Source of the DNA: CAYLRY01 sp964386535
Lineage (GTDB): Bacteria; Chloroflexota; Dehalococcoidia; Dehalococcoidales; UBA3254
Direction of reading: 5' to 3'
Length of the DNA: 64,000 nt
Assembly (NCBI GenBank): GCA_964386535.1
Contig: CAYLRY010000010.1
Span: forward strand, 7,386 to 71,385
Position 1 is the stretch's first letter. Each line of letters starts with the position of its first letter. A program made the translations under genes and the position numbers. Positions 34,838 through 43,474 of this stretch are shown here, piece by piece. The notes beneath the pieces were generated by a model. The model saw only the letters and a list, made by a program, of their open reading frames with translations. It had not been told where the DNA came from and did no database searches.

Positions 34838-35657
34838 CCCGGTCAGTTTTTTTCGTCAACCCCGGGTGGTTCACCCGCCGGTGGTATTAGGCTGGAATGG
34901 CGACATCAGCAAAACCGGAGCTAGAGTTACAGATTATTTGAATAAAAAGCTCCATGGCGAAGCATTTTGTGAAATAGATCCTTTTGAGTTCTTTCCTTTC
35001 AAAGGTGTAGTTATCGAAGATGATCTGATACAGGTCCCGGAAACAAAATTCTATGATTTCCCTCAAAACGATCTTATAGTTTTTAAAAGTGATGCCCCGG
35101 CCTTTGAATGGTACAAATTTTTAAACCTTATCCTGGATACCGCCGGTAATACCTGCCATGCCATGGAATTTTATGCCATCGGAGGCATGATTTCTCTGGG
35201 CGCTCATACTGCTCCCCGTGAATTAATGGCCACCTTCAACTCTGAAAAATTTAAAGAAGAATTAAAAACCTATGATTTTTCGGCAGAAGCTAGTTTCGAA
35301 ACCCCTTCCGGACAGTCGCCTACTTTCAATTCTTGCCTTTTATGGGCAGGTCAGAGGAAAAATTTTCCCTGTGTCAGTCTTTGGGTGGCAATTCCTTTTT
35401 ATCTGGCCACTGTGGGTGATCCCAGGGCTCAAAAAATACTCCTTGAATTTTTTAATAGAAGGTTCAATTTAGGAATTGACCTGAGTGACCTGGATGAAGA
35501 TATCCGGCGTCAAAACTCCAAGATATATAATCTAAGAAACAGGAATCCCAGAGTCAACGAAAGTATTAATAAGCTGGAAAGCAACCTGAGATTAACTGAT
35601 GAAGAAAACCAGGATCTGATAATAGAAATGGAGAGCCTGGTTTGGGAAAAGGACTGA
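34827..35657 (+). CDS. PAC2 family protein 2
   Basis: A diverged PAC2-type protein (VVLGWNGDISKTGARVTDYL, EIDPFEFFPFKGVVI, GGMISLGAHTAPRELM, SCLLWAGQRKNFPCVSLWVA). I place the start at GTG 34827, which has AAGGA nine bases before it and overlaps the stop of the first PAC2 gene; an ATG at 34797 lies inside that gene without an RBS. The two overlapping genes suggest a heteromeric complex, as in eukaryotic PAC1-PAC2. Its long acidic C-terminus (ESNLRLTDEENQDLIIEME) may be helical. Function unknown. Confidence 0.75.
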   Translation: MIINPVSFFRQPRVVHPPVVLGWNGDISKTGARVTDYLNKKLHGEAFCEIDPFEFFPFKGVVIEDDLIQVPETKFYDFPQNDLIVFKSDAPAFEWYKFLNLILDTAGNTCHAMEFYAIGGMISLGAHTAPRELMATFNSEKFKEELKTYDFSAEASFETPSGQSPTFNSCLLWAGQRKNFPCVSLWVAIPFYLATVGDPRAQKILLEFFNRRFNLGIDLSDLDEDIRRQNSKIYNLRNRNPRVNESINKLESNLRLTDEENQDLIIEMESLVWEKD

Positions 35658-35683
35658 AGGATATTCAGGCTCCATAAAGGTTT

Positions 35684-36061
35684 TCAGTTCTTCATCCTTC
35701 GCAATTTGGCTTTGATACGGGCAATGAGCTCTTTAGAACGAAACGGTTTCTTAATATAATCATCCGCACCCAAAACCAGGGAAGTAGATAATGAAGGGAG
35801 GTCACCTATTCCGGTAACCATTATTACCGGAATATCTGATTTTTCTCTGATAAGTTCGAGAGTCTGTATACCATCCATGCCAGGCATTATTATATCTAAG
35901 AGCACCAGGTTAATATTACCTGAAGATACCTTATCAACAGCTTCCTGACCGCTGGCGGCAGTTACCACATTATATCCTTCAACCTCCAGTATCCTTTGTA
36001 ATAACTGCCGGATGTACGCTTCATCATCAACAACCAGGATGCTGGTAGCCTTTTGATTCAT
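35684..36061 (-). CDS. single-domain response regulator (CheY-like)
   Basis: A 125-residue receiver domain with no output domain. The acidic pocket is VVDDEAY, phosphoacceptor Asp in LVLLDIIMPGMDG, the switch Thr in VMVTGIG and Lys in YIKKPFRSKEL. It is 209 bases downstream of the 7TM histidine kinase on the same strand, likely a cognate pair. With no DNA-binding domain, it presumably acts by protein contacts or in a phosphorelay. Confidence 0.92.
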   Translation of the reverse strand: MNQKATSILVVDDEAYIRQLLQRILEVEGYNVVTAASGQEAVDKVSSGNINLVLLDIIMPGMDGIQTLELIREKSDIPVIMVTGIGDLPSLSTSLVLGADDYIKKPFRSKELIARIKAKLRRMKN

Positions 36062-36270
36062 TTTTTCTAACTTTCAAAACTCTAATGCTTAATTTTTCCA
36101 ATAAAGTTTGCATTTTTTTATCTTACCAGGCTTTACAGTTACATGTTACTATACCTTTTCCGCATATAGCAAGATGCTGGCAACCTTAAATTTTCATATC
36201 TAAATTAAAACGATGCCGTAATCATTCATTTGATCGAACAAACTCTCTTCAACCCTGTGTTTAACATTTA

Positions 36271-38022
36271 TTATTGGTTCTGGCTTTCTGACGTCCGGCG
36301 GAAGTGGATTGGCAATTCAATTATGAAAGTAGCGCCCTGTCCAGGTGGACTTTCCGCCCATATTTTGCCGCCGTGATCAATGACAATCCCATGACAAATG
36401 CTTAAACCCAGACCAGTTCCTTTTCCTACCTCCTTGGTGGTAAAAAAAGGTGTAAAAAGATACTGTATGTTCTCTGCGGGGATACCCGGCCCATCATCGG
36501 TAAACGTAATCCGTACAAAACCATCTGACTGCCGAGTGACAATAGATAATGTCCCTTTTTGATGAGCTTTTATCATAAAATATTCAGCATTGATAATTAT
36601 ATTCAGGAATAATTGCTGGAGCTGCAATTCAGTGCCCATTACTTCGGGTAGATCCTCAGCTAATTGTACAATAGTTTGTATGTGGTTTTTTTCCTGTTCG
36701 TAGCTGCGTAAAGGTAATGTTTTCCTTATTATATTATTAATATCACAGGGTTCTTTAGCTTCAGGTTTCTGCCTGGCAAAGGTCAATAAATTATCCACAA
36801 TACCAGCGGCCCTTTCAGCTTCACTATATATAATTTCCAAGTCAGAGCGAATATCAGGAGAAAGATCCTTTTTCAACAGCAATTCAGAAAAACCGGTTAC
36901 AGTAGCCAGCGGATTATTTAGCTCATGTGCTATTCCTGAAGCCAGTTTACCTATTGAAGCCAATCTGTCCTGAGCCGCCAATTGTTGCTGAATCTTCTTT
37001 TTTTCAGTTATTTCACGCAATACTACCAGCCATCCAGCCTGCTGGGATTGATTATCAGACAATGCTAAACTTTCAAGCTCGTAGAAACGTTCTTCTCCCG
37101 ATACGTTGAGACGAATCTCAAAGCAACCTGCCTCATTTGGAGGCAAATGCTCTGGTAAAGGTATTGATAAAGGATCATCTATTTTTTTCCCAATAAAATT
37201 CCGGCTCAATCCCAGCACCTTCAAAGCTGCCGGATTGGCTTCCAGTAACCGGTGATGTTTATCAAAAACCAGAAGACCGTCACTCATTTGCTGGATAAGA
37301 AATTGTCTGGCGAACGGCACGGCCAGGAATATGCGGAACCGCATTAAACCCAGTACCATAACCACCGCAGAAATGGAAAACATGACTGGGGTAAGATCTT
37401 TACGCGGAATCGGTACCAGGTTAAAAACGTAAAGAATATTCCATATAAAGGGCAAAACAACCACAATTATCAGAGATACAGCCTGCCCTGTATACAGAGG
37501 TGTTCCCACAAAAAGACGCCGGACCAGTATTATGGCACCGCTTATAATGAGACTATAGTTGTAAGCCACCGCAATCCAGAAAAATACCCCGTAGGTTTTA
37601 ATTGTAATTAAAAAATCCCCTGAGGTGCTCAGATATTCGTTATACCACATCAGATGATGGCGGTCGTTCGTCCATATCAGGATTACTGTCAGCAGTGGAA
37701 TCAGGCAAAAAGGTGCTATCCTCCACCCTGTGACCGGTTGATTCCCCCGGGTATAGTGCAAAGCGAAAAGAAACCAGGCTACAGGGGTACTCATAGAGCC
37801 GAAATATCCTATATTATTATAAAATAGTTGCTGTTCCAGAGTGATACTGCGAAACTCAAGGAAAAAACCCAGCGTCCAGACAAAAGTGGAAACTACCAGG
37901 GCAATCACCTCCCGGGCTCCTGGGGCCTGTCTGCGTCGAAATATAAGCACAAAAAGAAATAACAAGGCAGCCAGCGAAAATAGCATGGCTGCCTGATAAA
38001 AAAGCCAGTAGGTTCCGTTCAT
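36271..38022 (-). CDS. sensor histidine kinase with N-terminal 7TM and PAS domain
   Basis: A 583-residue kinase. Residues 1-225 hold about seven membrane segments (HisKA_7TM/N-terminal type, including MSTPVAWFLFALHYTRG). A PAS domain spans about 240-345 (DGLLVFDKHHRLLEANPAAL and VVLREITEKKKIQQQ). The phosphoacceptor is in ASGIAHELNNPLATVTGFSE, the N box is LFLNIIINAEYFMIKA, G1 DDGPGIPAENI and G2 GKGTGLGLSICHGI. It likely signals to the CheY-like protein just downstream. The flavoprotein gene ends 61 bases before it and may be in the same transcript. Confidence 0.92.
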   Translation of the reverse strand: MNGTYWLFYQAAMLFSLAALLFLFVLIFRRRQAPGAREVIALVVSTFVWTLGFFLEFRSITLEQQLFYNNIGYFGSMSTPVAWFLFALHYTRGNQPVTGWRIAPFCLIPLLTVILIWTNDRHHLMWYNEYLSTSGDFLITIKTYGVFFWIAVAYNYSLIISGAIILVRRLFVGTPLYTGQAVSLIIVVVLPFIWNILYVFNLVPIPRKDLTPVMFSISAVVMVLGLMRFRIFLAVPFARQFLIQQMSDGLLVFDKHHRLLEANPAALKVLGLSRNFIGKKIDDPLSIPLPEHLPPNEAGCFEIRLNVSGEERFYELESLALSDNQSQQAGWLVVLREITEKKKIQQQLAAQDRLASIGKLASGIAHELNNPLATVTGFSELLLKKDLSPDIRSDLEIIYSEAERAAGIVDNLLTFARQKPEAKEPCDINNIIRKTLPLRSYEQEKNHIQTIVQLAEDLPEVMGTELQLQQLFLNIIINAEYFMIKAHQKGTLSIVTRQSDGFVRITFTDDGPGIPAENIQYLFTPFFTTKEVGKGTGLGLSICHGIVIDHGGKIWAESPPGQGATFIIELPIHFRRTSESQNQ

Positions 38023-38083
38023 TATTCTTCTCCAGGATTAACCAAAAATTACGGCGATTATGTCATATCTTATTTAATCGCAA

Positions 38084-38617
38084 TTACACCATAAGCTTCC
38101 TTGCTAACATTTTCAACCGCCGCTGCAATCCTTCTTTTTTGGCGGCATCTCCCGGGTTTTTAGCCAGTGTAGTCACACTTCCCATCCACTGCATTTTACA
38201 TAGTCCGGCATAGACCTTTAAATTATAGATCGTCTGGCCAATGCCTTCTTCAGCAACTGCCAGACCGGCCATTCGCCTGCCTTCTAGTCTTGGCCAGATA
38301 GCGCAGGTACGGTCTAAAAAGTTCTTTAATAAACCGGAAAGCATCTCGAAATAGACCGGGGTAGCCAGCACAATAGCATCTGCCTCGAGCAGGCTGCTAT
38401 AAATGCGGGACATATCATCCTTCATTATACATACGCCTGTCCTGTGAAAACCACCTTTTTCACAGATCAGGCAACCCCGGCATAACCGGATATCCAGTTT
38501 TCTCAGTAACAAAGTCTCTGTTACAGCTCCGGCCATCGCAGCCTCTTCCATTACCTGGCTCAACATCCATTCGCTGTTTCCCCTCCGGGGAGATCCACAA
38601 ATTCCCACTATCTTCAA
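38084..38617 (-). CDS. flavodoxin-fold NADPH-dependent FMN reductase / iron-sulfur flavoprotein-like
   Basis: A 177-residue flavodoxin-like protein. The FMN phosphate loop is GSPRRGNSEWML near residue 8, TPVYFEMLSGLLKNFLDR near 91 is the family flavin block. A compact Cys set, CRGCLICEKGGFHRTGVC (residues 46-63), resembles the cluster motif of archaeal-type iron-sulfur flavoproteins. It may reduce quinones or oxygen species, or relay electrons from ferredoxin. Same strand as the 7TM kinase downstream. Confidence 0.86.
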   Translation of the reverse strand: MKIVGICGSPRRGNSEWMLSQVMEEAAMAGAVTETLLLRKLDIRLCRGCLICEKGGFHRTGVCIMKDDMSRIYSSLLEADAIVLATPVYFEMLSGLLKNFLDRTCAIWPRLEGRRMAGLAVAEEGIGQTIYNLKVYAGLCKMQWMGSVTTLAKNPGDAAKKEGLQRRLKMLARKLMV

Positions 38618-38759
38618 CCTTTCACCTCATATACTTTATTAAACATGTTATCGTTATTAATCAAATAACAATATATACGAACAAAACGGATTCTGCACTG
38701 GTTTATGCCTTATTCTATAGGCTATAATTATTAAAATAAAGTTTAACCTGAAACCAGTA

Positions 38760-39920
38760 ATGCATTTGGTTGAAAGAAAGAAGTTTGTAATGATTAATAG
38801 CTTAAGGACAGAATTTGCTCCACCTGAAAAATCCACGCAATCAGAATTAATCACGCAAATAAAGCTGGTAAATGACTTTTTAGGCTCTCCAGATATAATT
38901 AACCTTATACCGGAAGGAATCCTGATCCTTAACCAGAACCGCCAGATTGTATTTGCCAATAAAGCTGCTCATAATTTGATGAATGCGGGAGGAGAAAGAG
39001 ATTCAATTTACGGTCTAAGACCGGGTGAACTGCTAGACTGTCAACATTCCTCAGAATCTCCAGGCGGTTGTGGTACCGGCAGGTTTTGCAGCGCCTGCGG
39101 CGCGGTAAAGGCTATCATAACAGGGCTTAAAGGAGAACAATCTATTGAGGAATGCCGCCTAATTCAGAAAAAAAGTGGCAGCGCCATTGATCTAAGAATA
39201 TGGGTTTACCCATTATTGATCAACCATCTGATTTATGATCTTTTCTACATAAAGGATATCAGCCATGAAAAAAGAAGAAGCGTACTGGAACGTATCTTTT
39301 TTCATGATATTTTGAATACCGCCACTGGAATCTATGGTTTTACCGAAATCCTGGGGACAGCGGGCGAAAAGGTACTGAAGGAATGCCAGTATCATCTGCA
39401 TCAACTCAGCCAGCAACTAATCGATGAAATTAAGTCGCAAAGAGACCTGATGAAAGCTGAAAACCATGAGTTGACCGTAAATTTTAAACCGGTTGAAGCC
39501 CTCAATTTTATAAAGCGCCTAGCAACCCTTTATGCTCAAAATGAAGTTGCCAGAGAAAAGAGGATAGTTATTGCAAATGATTCTCAGGAGGTTACCTTCT
39601 CTACTGACAGCCTACTGCTGGCCCGTGTTCTGGGCAATATGCTGAAAAACGCCCTGGAGGCATCCCAAGCGGGGGAAATTGTCACTATTCGGTGTGATGT
39701 CGTCGAAAATACAGTGCGTTTTCAGGTACATAACCCGGCTTTTATCAAACCAGAAACCCAACTACAAATCTTTTTACGTTCATTTTCCACCAAAGGTACG
39801 AATCGCGGATTGGGAACATACAGCATGCGATTATTAAGCGAGCGATATCTAAAAGGAAAAGTATGGTTTACTTCATCTCAGGAAGATGGTACCCGTTTTT
39901 ATGCTGCATATCCTCTATGA
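38760..39920 (+). CDS. PAS-domain histidine kinase with a Cys-rich sensor loop
   Basis: A 386-residue soluble kinase. The PAS domain (LIPEGILILNQNRQIVFANK, about 46-165) contains a Cys-rich insert, LLDCQHSSESPGGCGTGRFC then SACGAV, with four Cys (C-x10-C-x5-C-x2-C spacing, approximately residues 94-114). Similar loops occur in many anaerobe sensor kinases and could bind metal, haem or an iron-sulfur cluster. The phosphoacceptor is in FFHDILNTATGIYGF, the ATPase N box is NMLKNALEAS, and G2 GLGTYSMRLL; the G1 box is degenerate (VHNPAFI). Start could be the ATG at 38760 or 38790. A 44-residue membrane protein follows 25 bases downstream. Confidence 0.85.
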   Translation: MHLVERKKFVMINSLRTEFAPPEKSTQSELITQIKLVNDFLGSPDIINLIPEGILILNQNRQIVFANKAAHNLMNAGGERDSIYGLRPGELLDCQHSSESPGGCGTGRFCSACGAVKAIITGLKGEQSIEECRLIQKKSGSAIDLRIWVYPLLINHLIYDLFYIKDISHEKRRSVLERIFFHDILNTATGIYGFTEILGTAGEKVLKECQYHLHQLSQQLIDEIKSQRDLMKAENHELTVNFKPVEALNFIKRLATLYAQNEVAREKRIVIANDSQEVTFSTDSLLLARVLGNMLKNALEASQAGEIVTIRCDVVENTVRFQVHNPAFIKPETQLQIFLRSFSTKGTNRGLGTYSMRLLSERYLKGKVWFTSSQEDGTRFYAAYPL

Positions 39921-39945
39921 AGTAAAATTGCACTGGAGGTAGTAT

Positions 39946-40080
39946 ATGGATAATATGTGGTTGGTTTTTTTCTGGTCAGGCCCTATAGGCTTAGGCGTCT
40001 TTTTAGCTTTGCTTGGAACGTTTATCTGGTTGCTGGCCAAAGCCAATGAGATCAATAAACGTAATAAGAAAGACCAATGA
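39946..40080 (+). CDS. small membrane protein (44 residues)
   Basis: Short gene with a strong RBS (GGAGG ten bases before ATG 39946). It reads MDNMWLVFFWSGPIGLGVFL, continues as one hydrophobic helix to LLAKANEINK and ends in a basic tail NKRNKKDQ. The layout is a single-pass protein with a cytosolic positive tail. It lies 25 bases after the PAS kinase, probably co-transcribed, and could modulate it, by analogy with small kinase-associated membrane proteins. Function not known. Confidence 0.7.
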   Translation: MDNMWLVFFWSGPIGLGVFLALLGTFIWLLAKANEINKRNKKDQ

Positions 40081-40092
40081 ATTGAACTTCGC

Positions 40093-40917
40093 CTATTTAA
40101 AGTGACTGTCCAGAAAATCCAGGGCTGCTTTTACGTTATCTGGAGAACTGTGTATACGGTCGAAATGGCCAGCGTTTTCGATCAGGTTAAGCGTTACTCT
40201 GGTTTTACCTATAGCAGCTTCCAGAGCTGAGGCAAATGTCACACTCTGTAAATAGGGTATTACTTCATCAGCTTTCCCATGCTGTATGAAAAAGGGTGGA
40301 CAATCTGGATGAATATGTGTGATAGCGCTGGCTGCCTGGTATTTTTCAGGTATTTCAGAAATACTCCCTCCCATCAGTTGCACTTCGCCCGATGGACCAG
40401 AGTCTTGCCTGGGTTTGTGCCCTAATTGGGCATGCTGGGAATCCAGCGTAAAAAAATTTGTTGGCCCATACCAGGAAACCACTGCGTTAACCCGGCATGA
40501 CTCATCAGCGTTGCCCATTGAAAGGTCTTCCAGGTCTTTAACATGACCGGATGTGCCCAACAGCGCTGCCAGTGTGCTTCCGGCGGAGATGCCCCAGGCA
40601 GCGATTTTTTGTGGATTGAACCTGTATTTTTCAGCATTGGCTCTAACCCATCTCACTGCAGCCTTGGCGTCATGGATTTGGGCTGGGAACCTGGATTCAC
40701 CGGCCAACCGGTAATTAACGCTTACCGCTGCATAGCCCCTTGCCAGCATAGTACTTACCAGGGTTTTTATCATTTCCTTATCTCCCATGGTAAACCCACC
40801 GGGATGCAGATAAATTATTACAGGCAAAGCGCCACGTATTTTTTCGGGCAAATAAATATCCAGTTTCTGTGCAGGGGAATTACTTGCATAGGGAATATCT
40901 TGCATAATTGCTTTCAT
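40093..40917 (-). CDS. alpha/beta-hydrolase (esterase/lipase, HSL-like)
   Basis: A 274-residue serine hydrolase. The oxyanion-hole motif is YLHPGGFTMGD near residue 36, the nucleophile elbow WGISAGSTLAALLG near 110 (GxSxG), the acid FIQHGKADEVIPY near 214 and the His ENAGHFDRIHS near 250. Secretion signal absent. Substrates of this family are short-chain esters or carbohydrate esters. It lies alone, converging on the 44-residue membrane protein and divergent from the injection-system operon. Confidence 0.88.
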   Translation of the reverse strand: MKAIMQDIPYASNSPAQKLDIYLPEKIRGALPVIIYLHPGGFTMGDKEMIKTLVSTMLARGYAAVSVNYRLAGESRFPAQIHDAKAAVRWVRANAEKYRFNPQKIAAWGISAGSTLAALLGTSGHVKDLEDLSMGNADESCRVNAVVSWYGPTNFFTLDSQHAQLGHKPRQDSGPSGEVQLMGGSISEIPEKYQAASAITHIHPDCPPFFIQHGKADEVIPYLQSVTFASALEAAIGKTRVTLNLIENAGHFDRIHSSPDNVKAALDFLDSHFK

Positions 40918-41203
40918 GACTGTCTCCTTAACCTGGCTGATTAATTATAATCCTGACAGAATACGTTTGTTAAATAAAAAAGAAACCTTGTCATCGATAC
41001 ATCGGGACTGAATAACTGATTATTAACCTGAAATTAACTACGTATTAACTGCCTGCTGCTATCATTATTTTAAAATCAGTTTGTATTAAATCTGAAATAC
41101 TTACTGAGAAAAATTATTTTCTGTATTCCATCCAAGCTGATACCAGCATGGGATAACTAAAAAAGCAGCTTGAAAAATTATTTTGTTTATGGCCGGTAAG
41201 TAA
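40918..41203 (+). other. divergent intergenic region carrying the injection-system promoter
   Basis: No gene seen. It carries four direct repeats and a -10 box at 41011-41065 (annotated separately), leaving an AT-rich leader of about 130 bases before the ATPase start. Confidence 0.6.
41011..41065 (+). promoter_or_regulatory. four 11-bp-spaced direct repeats with -10 box (SARP-type site)
   Basis: AATAACT (41011), ATTAACC (41022), ATTAACT (41033) and ATTAACT (41044) start at exactly 11-base intervals, one DNA turn apart, so an OmpR-type winged helix could bind them as a row on one face. Nine bases after the last heptamer is TATCAT (41060-41065), a good -10 box, while the -35 position reads AACTAC, which is poor. 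Activator-dependent promoters bound by SARP proteins have heptamer direct repeats at 11-bp spacing about 8 bp upstream of the -10. A BTAD/SARP-type protein is encoded at 62667-63791. A PhoP-like regulator using TTAAC direct repeats is an alternative. Confidence 0.72.
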
Positions 41204-43459
41204 TTGAACCAGACAAAGGAATGCCTGGAGACGGTGTGGACCAAATTTCAGGGAACTCATATTTGCGAATCCTTCAATACCAGCTTAGAGCATATCCTGG
41301 CTGAACTGTCACGTATTGAACTCAAGCTGTGTTATCAGTTGAGGACCAGGCGCCTGAATAATTCCTCTAATGAAGTTGACGTGCTTCACGGTTGTTTCAT
41401 TTCCGAACAGGAAATGGATGATTTTGAAAATAGTCTTACTTTCCTGAATGAGCGTCTGGCTTCGGACAAAGAAGATGAAGCCTTCAAAACTCTAAACGAA
41501 CTGGATATTCAGATATTAAAAAAAATAGATGACCGCAAAAAGGCTCTAAACGGAAAAGACACAGAATTACGGTTGGAAAACCTATCCGAGATATTTCATT
41601 TATCCAGGCAGGAAAAGGATATCCTGCTGATTTGTTTATTACCAGAAATAGATCTGAAATACCAGAGACTATATGCCTATCTTCAGGATGACATAACAAA
41701 AAAAATACCAACGGTAGATTTTGTTCTCCATTTAATTAGCCGGTCCTGGGAAAAGGTCCTGCTGGCTCGGGATTTTCTTTCAGTCCAGGCACCGCTGATA
41801 AAAAACCAGCTCGTCTATCTGTCTGACGACCCTAATGCGCGGCTAAGCCCTCTACCCTCCAAATTCATCCATCTGGATGAACGTATTACCAGTTATCTTC
41901 TGGGATCGAACCGGATAGACGCACGATTAAATAGTTGGGTCCATCTTGTGGATAAGACTGCTGAACACCTGGATCATCTTTTAATGGATGAAATCTGGAA
42001 CCGCTTACCCAGGCTGGTATCGCAATATAAAAATTCAGGAATGATATTCCATCTGCGTGATGAATATGATAACGGGTTAAAAAATACTATAGAAGCCATC
42101 GTTTCTGCGCTGGATTTCCCGTTATTATGTATTGATCTGGAGAGGATTTCAAGTTTAGAAGCAACACCGGACAAACTCATCCACCTTGTTTTCCGTGAAG
42201 GATTGCTGCTTAAAGCTGCTCTGTTTTGCAACGGTTTCGATGCAATATTAAGCGAGGATAAAACATCTCAGTCTGTCTATAGTTCGTTGACAGCACAGTT
42301 CGAAAATTATCCACACTTGATTTTCCTGACCGGTAAAAAGGAGTGGTATCCCGGAGCAATACCCGGCAACCTGCCCTGCATCCACATAGAACCGGCGTCC
42401 CCAGCTTATGCAGAAAGAAAGCAGCTTTGGGAAAGCCAACTTAACGCACAGTATCATCTGGCCTCCGATATCAACCTGGCTGACGTTGCCGGCAAGTTCC
42501 GGCTCAGCAGCCGGCAAATCGATGATGCCCTGGTCACTGCCAGGGATATAGCTTTATGGCGTAATCCGGATAAAGTAGAAATCACTACCGAAGATCTCTA
42601 TACCGCCTGCCGGAAAGTATCAGTAAAGATCCTGGGCTCACTGGCGCACCGCATCCAGACGCCATACGGATGGGAAGATATCGTACTACCCGGCGACCAG
42701 TTAGAACAGCTGCATGAAATATGCAGCTATGTTGATAATCATCACACTATTTATGATGACTGGGGATTCGGCAGGAAACTGTCTACAGGAAAAGGCCTGA
42801 ACATCCTTTTTGCCGGTCCTTCCGGCACCGGCAAAACCATGGCTGCCGGTATTGTTGCCCGCGAACTAAAGCTGGATCTTTATAAGATAGATTTGTCAGC
42901 CATCGTCAGCAAATATATTGGAGAGACTGAAAAAAACCTGGAACGTATTTTTGAGGAAGGCCGGGCATCCAATGCCATTCTCTTTTTCGACGAAGCAGAC
43001 GCCTTATTCGGTAAACGCTCGGAGGTGAAAGATGCTCATGACCGCTATGCCAATATTGAAATCGCCTACCTGCTGCAAAGAATGGATGAATATGAAGGTG
43101 TTGTGATTCTGGCCACTAACCTGCGTAAAAATATGGACGAAGCTTTTGCCCGCCGGATGCACTTCAGCGTGGAGTTCCCGGCTCCAGAAGAAGCTGACCG
43201 CCTTCGTATTTGGAAGATTATTTTCCCAGAAGAAGCGCCTTTATCTCCTGATATAGACTTCAACTTCATGTCACAGTTTAAAATTACTGGCGGTAATATT
43301 AAAAATATTGCGGTTTATGCCGCTTTTCTGGCGGTGAAAGACGGAAGTGTAATACGCATGGAACATCTGATACGCGCCACCAGGAGGGAATATCAGAAAA
43401 TAGGTCGACTTTGCACTGAAGATGATTTTGCGCAGTATATCAAGCTGGTCAAATTATAA
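41204..43459 (+). CDS. eCIS AAA+ ATPase (Afp15/Pvc15-like)
   Basis: A 751-residue protein. Residues about 1-500 are a poorly conserved helical and inactive-ATPase-like region, and about 505-740 an AAA+ domain: Walker A FAGPSGTGKTMAAG near 537, Walker B ILFFDEADALFGKRSE near 595, sensor-1 ILATNLRKNMDEAF and the Arg-finger-like ARRMHF. AAA+ ATPases of this type are a marker of extracellular contractile injection systems, where they are thought to aid assembly or maturation. The start is TTG 41204 (upstream frames close at once). First gene of the plus-strand operon, 15 bases before the DUF4157 gene. Confidence 0.9.
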   Translation: MNQTKECLETVWTKFQGTHICESFNTSLEHILAELSRIELKLCYQLRTRRLNNSSNEVDVLHGCFISEQEMDDFENSLTFLNERLASDKEDEAFKTLNELDIQILKKIDDRKKALNGKDTELRLENLSEIFHLSRQEKDILLICLLPEIDLKYQRLYAYLQDDITKKIPTVDFVLHLISRSWEKVLLARDFLSVQAPLIKNQLVYLSDDPNARLSPLPSKFIHLDERITSYLLGSNRIDARLNSWVHLVDKTAEHLDHLLMDEIWNRLPRLVSQYKNSGMIFHLRDEYDNGLKNTIEAIVSALDFPLLCIDLERISSLEATPDKLIHLVFREGLLLKAALFCNGFDAILSEDKTSQSVYSSLTAQFENYPHLIFLTGKKEWYPGAIPGNLPCIHIEPASPAYAERKQLWESQLNAQYHLASDINLADVAGKFRLSSRQIDDALVTARDIALWRNPDKVEITTEDLYTACRKVSVKILGSLAHRIQTPYGWEDIVLPGDQLEQLHEICSYVDNHHTIYDDWGFGRKLSTGKGLNILFAGPSGTGKTMAAGIVARELKLDLYKIDLSAIVSKYIGETEKNLERIFEEGRASNAILFFDEADALFGKRSEVKDAHDRYANIEIAYLLQRMDEYEGVVILATNLRKNMDEAFARRMHFSVEFPAPEEADRLRIWKIIFPEEAPLSPDIDFNFMSQFKITGGNIKNIAVYAAFLAVKDGSVIRMEHLIRATRREYQKIGRLCTEDDFAQYIKLVKL

Positions 43460-43474
43460 AGCCTGGAGGGGGAA

